From: Acidobacterium sp.
GTDB taxonomy: Bacteria > Acidobacteriota > Terriglobia > Terriglobales > Acidobacteriaceae
Assembly (NCBI GenBank): GCA_027315385.1
Contig: DAHUYD010000189.1
Location: forward strand, 1 to 61,235
Direction: 5' to 3'
Length of the DNA stretch: 61,235 nt
Shown here: positions 44,949 to 53,333 of the stretch, in pieces
Numbering within the stretch: the first letter of the stretch is position 1
Layout of the letters: each line of letters begins with the position of its first letter
The notes under the pieces: generated by a model
Database searches by the model: none
What the model was told of the DNA's origin: nothing
What the model saw: only the letters and a program-made list of their open reading frames with translations
Made by a program: the position numbers and the translations under genes

Positions 44949-45701
44949 ATGCCGAGAAAACCACTGATCGCCGCCAACTGGAAGATGTACAAGACACCGG
45001 CACAGGCGCAGGAGTTCACGAAGAATTTTCTGCCGCTGGTGGCCAACCACGAGAGGGATGAGATTGTGCTGTGCCCGTCGTGCACGTCGCTGTCGGTGGT
45101 GATCGCGGCGGTAACGGGGTCCGGGGTGGCGGTGGGCGCGCAAAATATGTATTCGGCCGACGAGGGCGCGTTCACGGGCGAGACTTCTCCGGTGATGCTG
45201 AAGGCGATTGGGGCGACGCATGTGATTCTGGGGCACAGCGAGCGGCGGCAGTATTTTGCGGAGACCGACGAGACGATCAACAGGAAGCTGAAGGCGGCGC
45301 TGGCACACGGGCTGGTGCCGATTGTGTGCGTGGGCGAGGTGCTGGCGGAGCGCGAGGGCGGCAAAACCGAACAGGTGCTGCTGCGGCAGACGCGCGGAGT
45401 CCTGGCCGGGATTACGGCCGCGGAGGCGGCGCCGATTGCGATTGCGTACGAGCCGGTGTGGGCGATCGGCACGGGCAAGACGGCGACGCCACAGATGGCA
45501 TCCGAAGCGCATGGGGTGATCCGCGGCGAAGTGGCGAAACTGCTGGGCGGCGCAGTGGCGGAGTCGATGCGAATTCTTTACGGCGGCAGCGTGAAGCCGG
45601 AGAACGCGTCAACGCTGATGGCGGAGAGCGAGATCGACGGAGCACTGGTGGGGGGCGCAAGCCTTGATGCGCAATCGTTTGGGAAGATTGCGAACTACTG
45701 A
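44949..45701 (+). CDS. tpiA: Triose-phosphate isomerase
   Basis: About 250 aa. Catalytic and binding residues are visible: Asn and Lys in 'IAANWKMYKT', His in 'VILGHSERRQYF', Glu in 'AYEPVWAIGTGK', and the phosphate loop 'ILYGGSVKPEN'. It interconverts DHAP and GAP in glycolysis. GGGAGAGG lies upstream, at a somewhat long spacing. Confidence 0.96.
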   Translation: MPRKPLIAANWKMYKTPAQAQEFTKNFLPLVANHERDEIVLCPSCTSLSVVIAAVTGSGVAVGAQNMYSADEGAFTGETSPVMLKAIGATHVILGHSERRQYFAETDETINRKLKAALAHGLVPIVCVGEVLAEREGGKTEQVLLRQTRGVLAGITAAEAAPIAIAYEPVWAIGTGKTATPQMASEAHGVIRGEVAKLLGGAVAESMRILYGGSVKPENASTLMAESEIDGALVGGASLDAQSFGKIANY

Positions 45702-45904
45702 GGCGCACCCGCCTGGCACCAGAGTTCCGAGGCCAGACTGAAATTGCAGAGGTTAGCCGGTGCGGCGGGGCAGGAGTGGCACGCAAGTCCACATTCGTCG
45801 TCCCCTGATGCTCCGGAGCCGGCCGCTTTCCTGTACGAATCCAGACGGAGTGCAGCACAAAGGACGAGTTCACAGGCTTCCGGGACGCGGGTTTGCGACG
45901 GAAA

Positions 45905-46522
45905 TCAGGGCTTTGGCGGGTCAGCGGGATGGGGCGGCATCGGCACCGGATCCGACCTCAACCCGCAGCGGATGAGATTCGGCGCATTTTCTCCCGGAGC
46001 CGGCAGATACGCATAGGCGAAAACCGCCTGATAGACGGTTTCGCCCCGGTACCCGCACATCGCGCACCCAGGCTCGTAGGCGATTGAGGGATGATTGCGC
46101 ATGGATTCGGTCCACTGCCGCGTCCCATGGGCGGGAACCGTCAGATAGTGGGGATCGGGCGAGGGCGTCGCAGGCCGGTAGGCAAACATCAGGCCTCGGG
46201 GACTCTCCGCGTTGACCAGCGAGCCGCCCCAGCCCGCCGAAGCCCGCCACAGCCAGCGATCCCCTGCCTGGGCGTACCAATGGGTGCTCGACGGCACGGG
46301 ATTTTCGAGCCGGATTGCGCGCGGGGTGCGATTCTCAATCCTGAACAGGAAGCCAGGCCCCTGGCCGGATACATCGCCCAGATAGCTGGCGCTGAGAGCG
46401 ACACCCGAGCAGGGCATGACGTACGGTCCCGGCCGCCTGCGTGCGCCAGCGGCTGAAACAGGAGCAGGCCACCCGGCGCTGGCCAGCAAAAGAGTCACAA
46501 TGACAGTTCGCGGCAGAGGCAT
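45905..46522 (-). CDS. Secreted protein of unknown function
   Basis: About 205 aa with a signal peptide (residues 1-25). The mature part is proline- and aromatic-rich, with one vicinal-type 'CAMCGYRG' cysteine pair that could bind metal or form a disulfide. Ending PPHPADPPKP. It runs in the same direction as the PCYCGC-type gene upstream. I see no named family. Confidence 0.6.
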   Translation of the reverse strand: MPLPRTVIVTLLLASAGWPAPVSAAGARRRPGPYVMPCSGVALSASYLGDVSGQGPGFLFRIENRTPRAIRLENPVPSSTHWYAQAGDRWLWRASAGWGGSLVNAESPRGLMFAYRPATPSPDPHYLTVPAHGTRQWTESMRNHPSIAYEPGCAMCGYRGETVYQAVFAYAYLPAPGENAPNLIRCGLRSDPVPMPPHPADPPKP

Positions 46523-46545
46523 GGATGTTCCGGAAATGAAGCTGG

Positions 46546-47031
46546 TCAGCTCTGTCCCAACTTATTCAAGTCGATGGATTCGTAGGCGTGGTGTTCGATG
46601 CCGGCGCGGATCTTCGCGACGGTCCAGCCCCGCTTCGTCATTTTGTACGCGTAGGCTTCCTCGGCGGCACAAGTCCCGCAGATTGCCCCGTGCGTACCCT
46701 CAAAGCAGCTATGCAAGCTCGTATGCCCCAGGGACCGCTCACAGCCGCACAGGCAGGGGAGCTGAAAAAGAACATCCGGGATCTGCGCCGCCTGCTTGTA
46801 CACCGCCACCTGCCATGCCTTACGGAAAAACGGCCCGGTGAGCTGGCCGCCATGCATGATGGATGGAAGCTTCTGACCAGGAGGCGGCGGGGCGCTATGG
46901 TACGGCGGGACGTCGCTGCTCGAATTCGACCACTGGGCGTGAACGGCGGGCAAACGCAAGGTGCTCGCGGGAACTGAGTAGGCAGCGACAATCAACAAGG
47001 CCAAGCCAAGGCTGAACGCGGCTCGTATCAC
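46546..47031 (-). CDS. Secreted PCYCGC-motif protein
   Basis: About 161 aa from GTG 47031, chosen because GGAGG lies 7-8 bases upstream; the N-terminus then gives a signal peptide (AAFSLGLALLIVAAYSVPAS). The central motif 'QLPCLCGCERSLGHTSLHSCFEGTHGAICGTCAAE' matches the PCYCGC family, with Leu in place of Tyr and extra CxxC. The conserved cysteines and histidine suggest metal or haem binding. It lies downstream of the terminator and promoter at 47.1-47.2 kb. Confidence 0.8.
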   Translation of the reverse strand: MIRAAFSLGLALLIVAAYSVPASTLRLPAVHAQWSNSSSDVPPYHSAPPPPGQKLPSIMHGGQLTGPFFRKAWQVAVYKQAAQIPDVLFQLPCLCGCERSLGHTSLHSCFEGTHGAICGTCAAEEAYAYKMTKRGWTVAKIRAGIEHHAYESIDLNKLGQS

Positions 47032-47110
47032 TGGGGATCCTCCGCACTCCCATGGTACCAACCCCGGTGCAGCCACCTGACTTCTGAGCGAGAAACGGAC
47101 CCAAAAAGGC

Positions 47111-47147
47111 AAAAAAAAACGGCACGAACGGTTTTTTGTTCGTGCCG
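47111..47147 (-). terminator. Strong rho-independent terminator (minus strand)
   Basis: CGGCACGAAC (47120-47129) pairs exactly with GTTCGTGCCG (47138-47147) over an 8-base loop. Reading on the minus strand, nine T bases follow (47111-47119). It lies 80 bases before the PCYCGC gene's start and downstream of a TTGACA promoter. Confidence 0.9.
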
Positions 47148-47184
47148 GGAGGCCAGTGACGCAACTTAATAAACTCTTCCGAAC
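47111..47184 (-). ncRNA. Candidate small RNA or attenuated leader
   Basis: A short transcript is predicted from the promoter at 47191-47220 to the terminator at 47111-47147, about 74 nt, with no credible open frame. It could be a free-standing sRNA. Since the PCYCGC gene lies just beyond on the same strand, the terminator could instead be an attenuator in that gene's leader. The sequence does not decide. Confidence 0.5.
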
Positions 47185-47190
47185 CGGGTG

Positions 47191-47220
47191 TTTATCTCAT
47201 TTTTCTCCGGCTCTTGTCAA
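47191..47220 (-). promoter_or_regulatory. Sigma-70-type promoter, minus strand
   Basis: TTGACA (rc of 47215-47220) is a perfect -35; GATAAA (rc of 47191-47196) is a 4-of-6 -10, with an 18-base spacer. The region is AT-rich compared with its surroundings. Confidence 0.6.
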
Positions 47221-47384
47221 TCCCCTTCACTCTCTCTGATGCTCAGATCAAACCAAAGGTGCGATTCAATTTTCAGAATATCCGTCTTCCCGTCTCTACA
47301 AAATAGCGTATATCGAAAACGGTTTTCGCGCAAGTGCGTCCGTTGTACACTCGAAGCACTGAACGACCTGAAGTACTGTACCCA

Positions 47385-47594
47385 ATGCCTGACCCTGCCG
47401 GTTCTCCGAGCAATTCGTCTTTCCCCCGCCGCGGGCTGCGCTTCCTGAGCGCGGGGCTTCTGATCGCGGGCTCGGCTCTGTTTGGCGGTGTCGCCGTGGC
47501 GCTCTGGGATCGCAAATCCCTGGCGAAGCTTCGCCAGCCTGCCCATCGAAGGCCTCAGGCTCCCTTGCCCTCTGAAGACGACAGCTCCGGCTGA
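47385..47594 (+). CDS. Putative small single-helix membrane protein
   Basis: About 69 aa. One transmembrane helix (residues 20-42, FLSAGLLIAGSALFGGVAVALW) follows a basic N-terminal stretch (PRRGLR); the C-terminus is proline-rich. No clear ribosome site. Divergent from the sRNA/PCYCGC region. Confidence 0.45.
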   Translation: MPDPAGSPSNSSFPRRGLRFLSAGLLIAGSALFGGVAVALWDRKSLAKLRQPAHRRPQAPLPSEDDSSG

Positions 47595-47931
47595 TAGCGG
47601 CGGTGCTTCTCCGGGAATTTGGGCCGTCAATCACTGCAATGTCGGCTGAGATGCCTGACGATTGCGCCCGTCGCATGGACGCGGACCAAACGGACAGAAA
47701 ACCATGGCGCCGGCCGGACGAGCGGTCAACGCCACGCTAGTGGTTCCCTGCCCTTGAAGGCTGTACACGATCATCGACCAGAATCGAGCAATCCAGTTTT
47801 TTCGATCCGCGACTTGTCCCGCATCGAGATGCCGCACGGTATTGCTCGCTCCAATGTGCCGGTTGAGCTGGATCTCGCGCCGTACTGGTCGCGAATCACC
47901 CGAGGCCGGCAACTCTTCGGGGAGGTGGGAA
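47595..47931. other. Intergenic stretch, no gene seen
   Basis: 337 bases between the small membrane protein and the kinase gene. No frame shows a family match or ribosome site. I see no repeat or terminator here. Confidence 0.5.
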
Positions 47932-49152
47932 TCAGCCAATCAGCTGCATGGTCTCGCTCTGGTAATCGTGGACTGCCCCGGAGGGGTGCACCGGAGTCCA
48001 GTTGGGATGGGAGGGCAGGAAGACGGAGAAAACCGTTCCCGTGAAGGGAGGATGCGCGCGGCTCATTACGCGTATGGTGCCCCGATGCCTGCGCACGATT
48101 TCAGAGCTGACCCACAGCCCCAGGCCAGTCCCGGTATCTCCCTTGGTGCTGACAAAGGGCTCGAAGAGCGAGTTTCTGATCTCGGGGCAAATGCCGGATC
48201 CGGTATCCCCGATGGTGATGCGGGCGCCAAGCCGCGATCCATTGCTGTGCTCGCGCGCACCGGCAATGCGGATTTTCATCGTACCGCCGCGCCCGATGGC
48301 ATCCAGGGCATTGGCGATCAGGTTCAGGATCAAGTGACGCAGTTCTCCGGCCACGCCGAAGATGAGCGGGCATTCCCGAAAATCTCTTTCAATTAAAATT
48401 TCGGCAGCGGCCAGCCTCGCCTTATAGAGATCGAGGGCAGCGTTCACGATCTGGGAAACCTGCACGGCGACCGGCTTGCTCGACTCCTTGTGAAACCTAA
48501 GATTCTGGGTGACGATTTCCGATAGCCGCGCCAACTCCTGTGCGGCGACCCTGGCGTAGTTCTGCGTTTCCCGCAGCGAAGAGGAGACACCGATGAGGTA
48601 GAGCAGGTTTGTGACGGAGGCGAGCGGATTATTGATCTCATGAGAGAAACTGGAAGCGAGACGCGCGGCCACCGCAAGTTTTTCGGCTTTGCGCAGTGCT
48701 TGTTCGGCCACATGCCGCTCGGCCATCAGGCCTCTCACCAGGTATTGGCGGCGCCGGCTGCGCAGCGCTCCCTGCACGGCGCTGACCAGGGTTTCAGGAC
48801 GAATCGGGCGTTCCAGCAGTACCAGGTTTCCGAGTGGTTGCCGAGCAAGAGCTTTTCTCAGGTTCCCAGCGCTGACTGCCCCAGCCAAAGTGAGCACAAG
48901 GAGAGGGAGATCGGCCCAGGTGGGTTGTTCGGAAACATGCGCTGCCAATATGGCGATTTCGGATATGCCCAGAGCCTCTTCAGCCAGAATAACGGCTCCT
49001 ACCCCCGCGTTCAGTTCCGTTCGAGCAATATCCGAAATCGTGGAAGGGATGCAGGCAATGCCATTGCCTGTAAGCAGGTTGCAGATCATGGCGCCGTCTC
49101 GCCCAGAGGGCGCGATCACGAGGACCAGGAGCTCGTTTTCGCGGGTGATCAT
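47932..49152 (-). CDS. Histidine kinase with N-terminal pseudo-receiver domain
   Basis: About 406 aa. Residues 8-130 have a receiver-like fold, but the phospho-acceptor position reads 'AVILAEEAL' with no aspartate, so it is a pseudo-receiver. HisKA has His 171 ('SSFSHEINNPLASV'), and the ATPase has 'NLIANALDAIG', DTGSGICPE and GTGLGLW boxes. There is no membrane helix, so it is cytoplasmic. It overlaps the KaiC-like gene by 4 bases (ATGA), suggesting a joint role. Confidence 0.88.
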   Translation of the reverse strand: MITRENELLVLVIAPSGRDGAMICNLLTGNGIACIPSTISDIARTELNAGVGAVILAEEALGISEIAILAAHVSEQPTWADLPLLVLTLAGAVSAGNLRKALARQPLGNLVLLERPIRPETLVSAVQGALRSRRRQYLVRGLMAERHVAEQALRKAEKLAVAARLASSFSHEINNPLASVTNLLYLIGVSSSLRETQNYARVAAQELARLSEIVTQNLRFHKESSKPVAVQVSQIVNAALDLYKARLAAAEILIERDFRECPLIFGVAGELRHLILNLIANALDAIGRGGTMKIRIAGAREHSNGSRLGARITIGDTGSGICPEIRNSLFEPFVSTKGDTGTGLGLWVSSEIVRRHRGTIRVMSRAHPPFTGTVFSVFLPSHPNWTPVHPSGAVHDYQSETMQLIG

Positions 49153-50792
49153 GGCGCTGCCTGAGGGGCTGTGCGCGGGGTGAAACGCTGGAGGCTATCC
49201 ATGGGGCCGCGAAAGATCGGCGAACCCGTAAGTACGCCGTCGAACTCCGTGAGCACCTCTCCGACGGCGATGACGCCGTTCCTCATTACCAGCTCACGGA
49301 TGGTGCGCTCATGTTCTCCGCTGCGCTTCTTAATGACGGAAAGAGCCTGCCGCACTTCACCGGCGGCTTCGAAATAGCGAAACAGCAGGACGGTGTCGGC
49401 GAGGTAGCTCACATCCACGGGCGTATCGATATTGGTTCCCACGAAACCGACCTGAGAAACGGTCATGACCGTCGTGACTCCCTTTTGGCTGAGGTACGCC
49501 AGCAGTTCGTGCAGCTGCATGGCAAGAAAATGTTCGCCGGGCATGGCATTGAGAAACCCGTTCAGGCTGTCGACGATCAGGAGCTTCAGGTCGTGCTTTT
49601 CGACCAATTGCCGGATTTCGTATACAAACTGGCCGGGCGAGAGCTCGGCCGCATCGACCTGGCGAAGCAACAGTTTTCCGGAATCGACATGTTTTTTGAT
49701 ATCCATGCCCAGGCCTTTAGCTCGGATGACCAGAGTGGCTAAGGTCTCATCGAAGGTGAACAGCGCGGCGCTGTCTCCGCGCTCGACTGCGGAGACCGCG
49801 TAACGAATGGCGATGGTGGATTTTCCGCAGCCGGCGGGGCCCAGCAGGAGCGTGCTGGTGCCGCTGTCTATACCGCCGCCCAGCAGCGTGTCCAGCGGCG
49901 GGATACCGCTCTCCAGCTGGAGCGGCTGGAACGTGACAAGGTGCTCGGCCGCGACAAGGCGCGGATACACTTCCACGCCGCCGCGCTTGATGACGTAGTC
50001 GTGCAAGCCTTCGCGGAATTTTGAGCCGCGCAGCTTCTTCACTTCCAGACGGCGCCGCTTGATCCCGTATTCCCGCTCCGCGCTTTCCATCAGAATGACG
50101 CCGTGGGCGATGCTCTGAAGTTGCTGATCGTGGCCTGCGGCGGTGCGATCGTCCAGCAACAGCACGGTACATTTGCGCCCGGAAAAATACTGTTTCAAGC
50201 CCAGAATCTGGCGGCGATAACGGAGGGAGTCGCGCGCCAGCAGACGCAGCTCGGAAAGAGAATCGAACACCACGCGGGCAGGCTGTAATCTCTCCACTTC
50301 CTCCATGACCGCGTTAGTGGTCTCGGACATTTCGATTTCGGAGGGGTGGAAGACGGTGTACTGGGCTTCGGGCTTGAGCTGCGCCTCATCGGGAACCAAC
50401 TCGAATATTTCGACCCCGTCGAGGGACCAGCCGTGCGAATCGGCGATTTCCAGCAGCTCCGCCTTCGATTCGGAGAGAGTGACGTAGAGGCCTTTCTGGC
50501 CGCGACGAACGCCCTCCATGAGAAACTGCATTGCGATCGTGGTCTTTCCGGTTCCCGGCTCGCCTTCAATCAGATACAGGTGATTGCGGGGGAGGCCGCC
50601 TCCCAGGATGTCGTCCAGGCCGGCAACCCCGACGGTGTATCGCTCCACGGGGGCGGATTTCCCATTGTTCTGAATACTGAATCCATTTCCGGATTGTGAG
50701 GCGGAAATTCCCGGCTTGAAGATCGAATCCACAGTAAACCCCTTTCGCACTTTGCGCATGATGGCCCTGACCGGTTCCACCGTCTTCAGCAT
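49149..50792 (-). CDS. Tandem-domain KaiC-like (RecA-fold) ATPase
   Basis: About 547 aa. Two KaiC domains: the first has Walker A GEPGTGKT ('YLIEGEPGTGKTTIAMQFLMEG') and 'RVVFDSLSELRLLA'; the second has Walker A GPAGCGKS ('LLLGPAGCGKSTIAIRYA') and 'LLIVDSLNGFLNAM'. Unlike KaiC clock proteins it is paired with a kinase instead of kaiA/kaiB. Such proteins are thought to control signalling. Starts at TTG 50828, ATG 50792 and GTG 50729 are all in frame; the last has AAAGGGG 6 bases before. ATG is given as a compromise. Confidence 0.88.
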   Translation of the reverse strand: MLKTVEPVRAIMRKVRKGFTVDSIFKPGISASQSGNGFSIQNNGKSAPVERYTVGVAGLDDILGGGLPRNHLYLIEGEPGTGKTTIAMQFLMEGVRRGQKGLYVTLSESKAELLEIADSHGWSLDGVEIFELVPDEAQLKPEAQYTVFHPSEIEMSETTNAVMEEVERLQPARVVFDSLSELRLLARDSLRYRRQILGLKQYFSGRKCTVLLLDDRTAAGHDQQLQSIAHGVILMESAEREYGIKRRRLEVKKLRGSKFREGLHDYVIKRGGVEVYPRLVAAEHLVTFQPLQLESGIPPLDTLLGGGIDSGTSTLLLGPAGCGKSTIAIRYAVSAVERGDSAALFTFDETLATLVIRAKGLGMDIKKHVDSGKLLLRQVDAAELSPGQFVYEIRQLVEKHDLKLLIVDSLNGFLNAMPGEHFLAMQLHELLAYLSQKGVTTVMTVSQVGFVGTNIDTPVDVSYLADTVLLFRYFEAAGEVRQALSVIKKRSGEHERTIRELVMRNGVIAVGEVLTEFDGVLTGSPIFRGPMDSLQRFTPRTAPQAAP

Positions 50793-50954
50793 CGGTTCGA
50801 GTGCGGCTTCCAGGGGCTTCGAATTCAAATTCTCTGGATCCCCGACTCAATATCTCTGGTCACTGCTGCGTTCGCGGTTTCCGCGCAGCTGGAGTTCCTG
50901 AGAAGGGACCGGTCCATGAAGTCTGGCGCTCCGCCAACCGGGATTCTGGTCAGT

Positions 50955-50999
50955 TTTGTACACTCCTGGACGATTTCCGGGGGATTTGAACACTCCAGG
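50955..50999. promoter_or_regulatory. Paired direct repeats upstream of the KaiC operon
   Basis: TTTGTACACTCCTGG (50955-50969) and TTTGAACACTCCAGG (50985-50999) differ at 2 of 15 positions and are exactly 30 bases apart, three DNA turns. They lie 130-200 bases upstream of the KaiC start, so they may be operator sites. Confidence 0.45.
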
Positions 51000-51093
51000 C
51001 ACCCCGGGTAGGTCGAATATTGACTTCCGGGGTGACCGCGCCGTGGTCCGGTCAGATGGTTGCCGTGGAAACCAGCCGCGGGTGGAAGCGAGA

Positions 51094-51804
51094 TCAGGGG
51101 GGCGGAGCAACGAAGATCGGCGGGTTGGCGGCGTTGCGATCCGGCAACTGATCGAGCAGGACGACATTCAGCAACGATTTGTGAACGTGGATGCCGCCGT
51201 TGTACTGGATTAAGCCGAGCTTGCGAAAGCGGTTCATGAAGAAGCTGACGCGGGACCGGGTGGTGCCGATCATTTCGGCCAGGGTTTCCTGAGAGATCTT
51301 CGGGATCGTCGTGTCGGAGTGGCCAGGCTTGCCGACCTGGGCCATCAGCAGGAGAATGCGGGCCAAACGCTTTTCGCTGGAGTTGAAGAGCTGATCCACC
51401 AGATCGGACTGAATCCGCATGCTGCGAACCAGCAGAAACGATAGGAAGAGATCGGAGAAGGTGTGTTCTTCATGCATGACCCGTATCATTTCCTGCCGCT
51501 CAATCCTGAGCGCGGTGCACACGGTAATGGCAGTCGCGGTCGCCAGGCGGAGCCCGGCCACCGCGACGAGCGACTCCTCGCCTACGAAGTCGCCAGCGGA
51601 GAGAAGCGTGATCGTTGCCTCCTTTCCGGTGGTCGAAACGACGGTGAGTTTGGCGCGGCCCTTCTGCAGGTAGAAGATGGAATCGGCGGAATTTCCCTGG
51701 GCAAAGAAAGTCTGCTTTGGCTTAAGCCGGACAATTTTTCGTCCAAGCCCCCCACTGGCCAGAAAGGCCTCGGCGTCAAAAGGCACGTTCTGAGAGTCAA
51801 CCAT
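51094..51804 (-). CDS. Crp/Fnr-family transcriptional regulator
   Basis: About 236 aa. An N-terminal cyclic-nucleotide-binding-like beta-roll ('FFAQGNSADSIFYLQKGRAKLTVVSTTGKEATITLLSAGDFVGEESLV') is followed by a winged helix-turn-helix ('ISQETLAEMIGTTRSRVSFFMNRFRKLGLI'). It has no cysteine cluster for an Fe-S sensor. ATG 51804 has AAAGG 9 bases before. It reads toward the KaiC operon. Confidence 0.9.
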   Translation of the reverse strand: MVDSQNVPFDAEAFLASGGLGRKIVRLKPKQTFFAQGNSADSIFYLQKGRAKLTVVSTTGKEATITLLSAGDFVGEESLVAVAGLRLATATAITVCTALRIERQEMIRVMHEEHTFSDLFLSFLLVRSMRIQSDLVDQLFNSSEKRLARILLLMAQVGKPGHSDTTIPKISQETLAEMIGTTRSRVSFFMNRFRKLGLIQYNGGIHVHKSLLNVVLLDQLPDRNAANPPIFVAPPP

Positions 51805-51976
51805 TCCGAAAGACCTTTCCAGAGTCCCGCTACGGGACGCTGCGCGAGGGGATGGGATCACATCCACCCCTCAAGTGAACCGGGAGGAGCTTCAGGTCAT
51901 TATAAGATTCGCCCCCGGTGCGCGGGGTCGGGCCGGCTGCGCCGTTGCGTCTCGTGGTCAATTGCCCCGCTCCCAT

Positions 51977-52786
51977 TCAGACCTGGCGGCCAGCAGATAT
52001 TTCTGTTACTGCTCGCGGACGACTGCCGAGGAAACGGGAAGGGCGTGCCCGATTTGCCTCGGGCGGGGCTGCCTCGTGCAACCCCTTGGCAAAGGCTTCC
52101 AGCGCAAAGCGGCTCCTGATGACCACCGCCGAGCCATCCACATCGATCAGCCGGCGCTCTCGGAGGCCGGCCATCGCGCGACTCACAGTCTCACGCGTCG
52201 CACCAATGCACTCGCCCATCTCTCCGTGGGTGAGTGGGACTGTGACGCTGGTCTCGTCCGTGGCGGACCGCGCGCGGGGTGACCAGTCCAGGAGGAGCCA
52301 TGCAAGTCTCGCCGATGCCGACAACGAGAGGCCTATGATCCGCATTTGAGTGCATGCGCGACTCATCTCCATACTCAACTAGCGCACGATGCCGTCGTAC
52401 GCAGCGGGATGGCGTATCAGGAAATCGAGAAACTCCTGGCGGCGAATCGATGCAATCGTGCATGGGTGCAGAGTCTCCGCAGTCACCTCATGACAGCAGC
52501 CGCGGAGCACAGCTGCGAGTCCGAGGAGCTCCGCCGGCCTTGCAATCCACAGGATCAGCCGTCTCCCCTCACTCGAGTTCACCGAGATCTTCACGCAGCC
52601 CTCCACCAGAATGAGGATGCCGCTGGCCTCCTGCTGCTCCTCGAACAGCATCGCGTGCTGCGGGTAACTCACCAGCGAGGAGAAGGACCGAAAATCCCTC
52701 AAGATCCTGGACGGCAATGAATCGAAGAACCGGCCCGGTCTGGGATCATCGGACGAGCTACATTGAGCTGCAGGCGTTGATTGCAT
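51977..52786 (-). pseudogene. Crp/Fnr regulator interrupted by an in-frame TAG
   Basis: The sensor half (from ATG 52786, 'LFEEQQEASGILILVEGCVKIS') and the DNA-binding half ('THGEMGECIGATRETVSRAMAGLRERRLID') are in one frame, but codon 52379-52381 is TAG. It falls between 'AYDGIVR' and 'LSMEMSRACTQMRIIG', in the helix linking the two domains, and the surrounding sequence is normal Crp/Fnr. Either the gene is inactivated, the amber codon is read through, or the base is a sequencing error. Two separate genes are less likely because the second has no ribosome site. Confidence 0.75.
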
Positions 52787-52812
52787 GTCCGTTCATCGCT
52801 CCAGTCGGCAAC

Positions 52813-52828
52813 AGTTCCCACGGGAACT
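52813..52828. promoter_or_regulatory. 16-base palindrome near the interrupted Crp/Fnr gene
   Basis: AGTTCCCACGGGAACT pairs AGTTCCC with GGGAACT. It lies 26 bases upstream of the ATG of the interrupted regulator and could be an operator. Confidence 0.3.
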
Positions 52829-52968
52829 TTGCGAGTCTCCGGTCACGTCATAAATCCCGGCAGCTTACGGCGAAAGACAACGAGTTGTTACCCGGGGTCA
52901 CAGATCGGGGCCCGGGGAACTGGGGGAGGGCCCGGAATCCAAGTATTCCACCGCCTTGTTTTTCAGGC

Positions 52969-52984
52969 TGAGCAATATTGCTCA
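52969..52984. promoter_or_regulatory. Perfect palindrome TGAGCAATATTGCTCA, candidate Crp/Fnr site
   Basis: A 16-base perfect palindrome followed by CACAT. A related site, TGAGCCGAATTGCTCA followed by CACAT, is at 54190-54205. The form TGAGC-N6-GCTCA resembles Crp/Fnr operators. It is 183 bases upstream of the interrupted regulator. Confidence 0.5.
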
Positions 52985-53066
52985 CATCCGTGCCGATGAG
53001 GAGCAAAAGTGCGCAAATGGCGCTCGCCGGCAGAGCCTGCGTGAGGGCCGAAGCGAAAATCCGGGG

Positions 53067-53258
53067 TCAGCGTCCAGCGTGAAAGTGAGTGATGTAATGC
53101 ATAAGCCCAAATACATCCAGGAGCCAGACGACCACAAGAATCGTGACTAAGCCGTTGAGAATACTTTTAATGCTGGACTGCATGGGAATGAAACGGTTCA
53201 CCAGCCATAGCAGGACTCCGACGATGATCAGCGTGATGAGGATCTGGATGAGCGGCAT
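53067..53258 (-). CDS. Small two-helix membrane protein (Thivi_2564-like)
   Basis: About 63 aa with two hydrophobic helices (PLIQILITLIIVGVLLWLV and SILNGLVTILVVVWLLDVFGL) around 'NRFIPMQSSIK'. This matches the small Thivi_2564-type membrane proteins common in soil bacteria; function unknown. AAAGGAGA precedes ATG 53258. Confidence 0.75.
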   Translation of the reverse strand: MPLIQILITLIIVGVLLWLVNRFIPMQSSIKSILNGLVTILVVVWLLDVFGLMHYITHFHAGR

Positions 53259-53333
53259 ACTATGTTCTCCTTTCCGCCTCAGGCGGCCGGTGAGATCGCA
53301 AGCCATCTCACCGGCGGCCGGAGTGGAGTTCTC

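Noticed and set aside
45702-45904. Possible small gene after tpiA (where secG is often found)
   Set aside because: No frame with a SecG-like pair of helices or a ribosome site is present.
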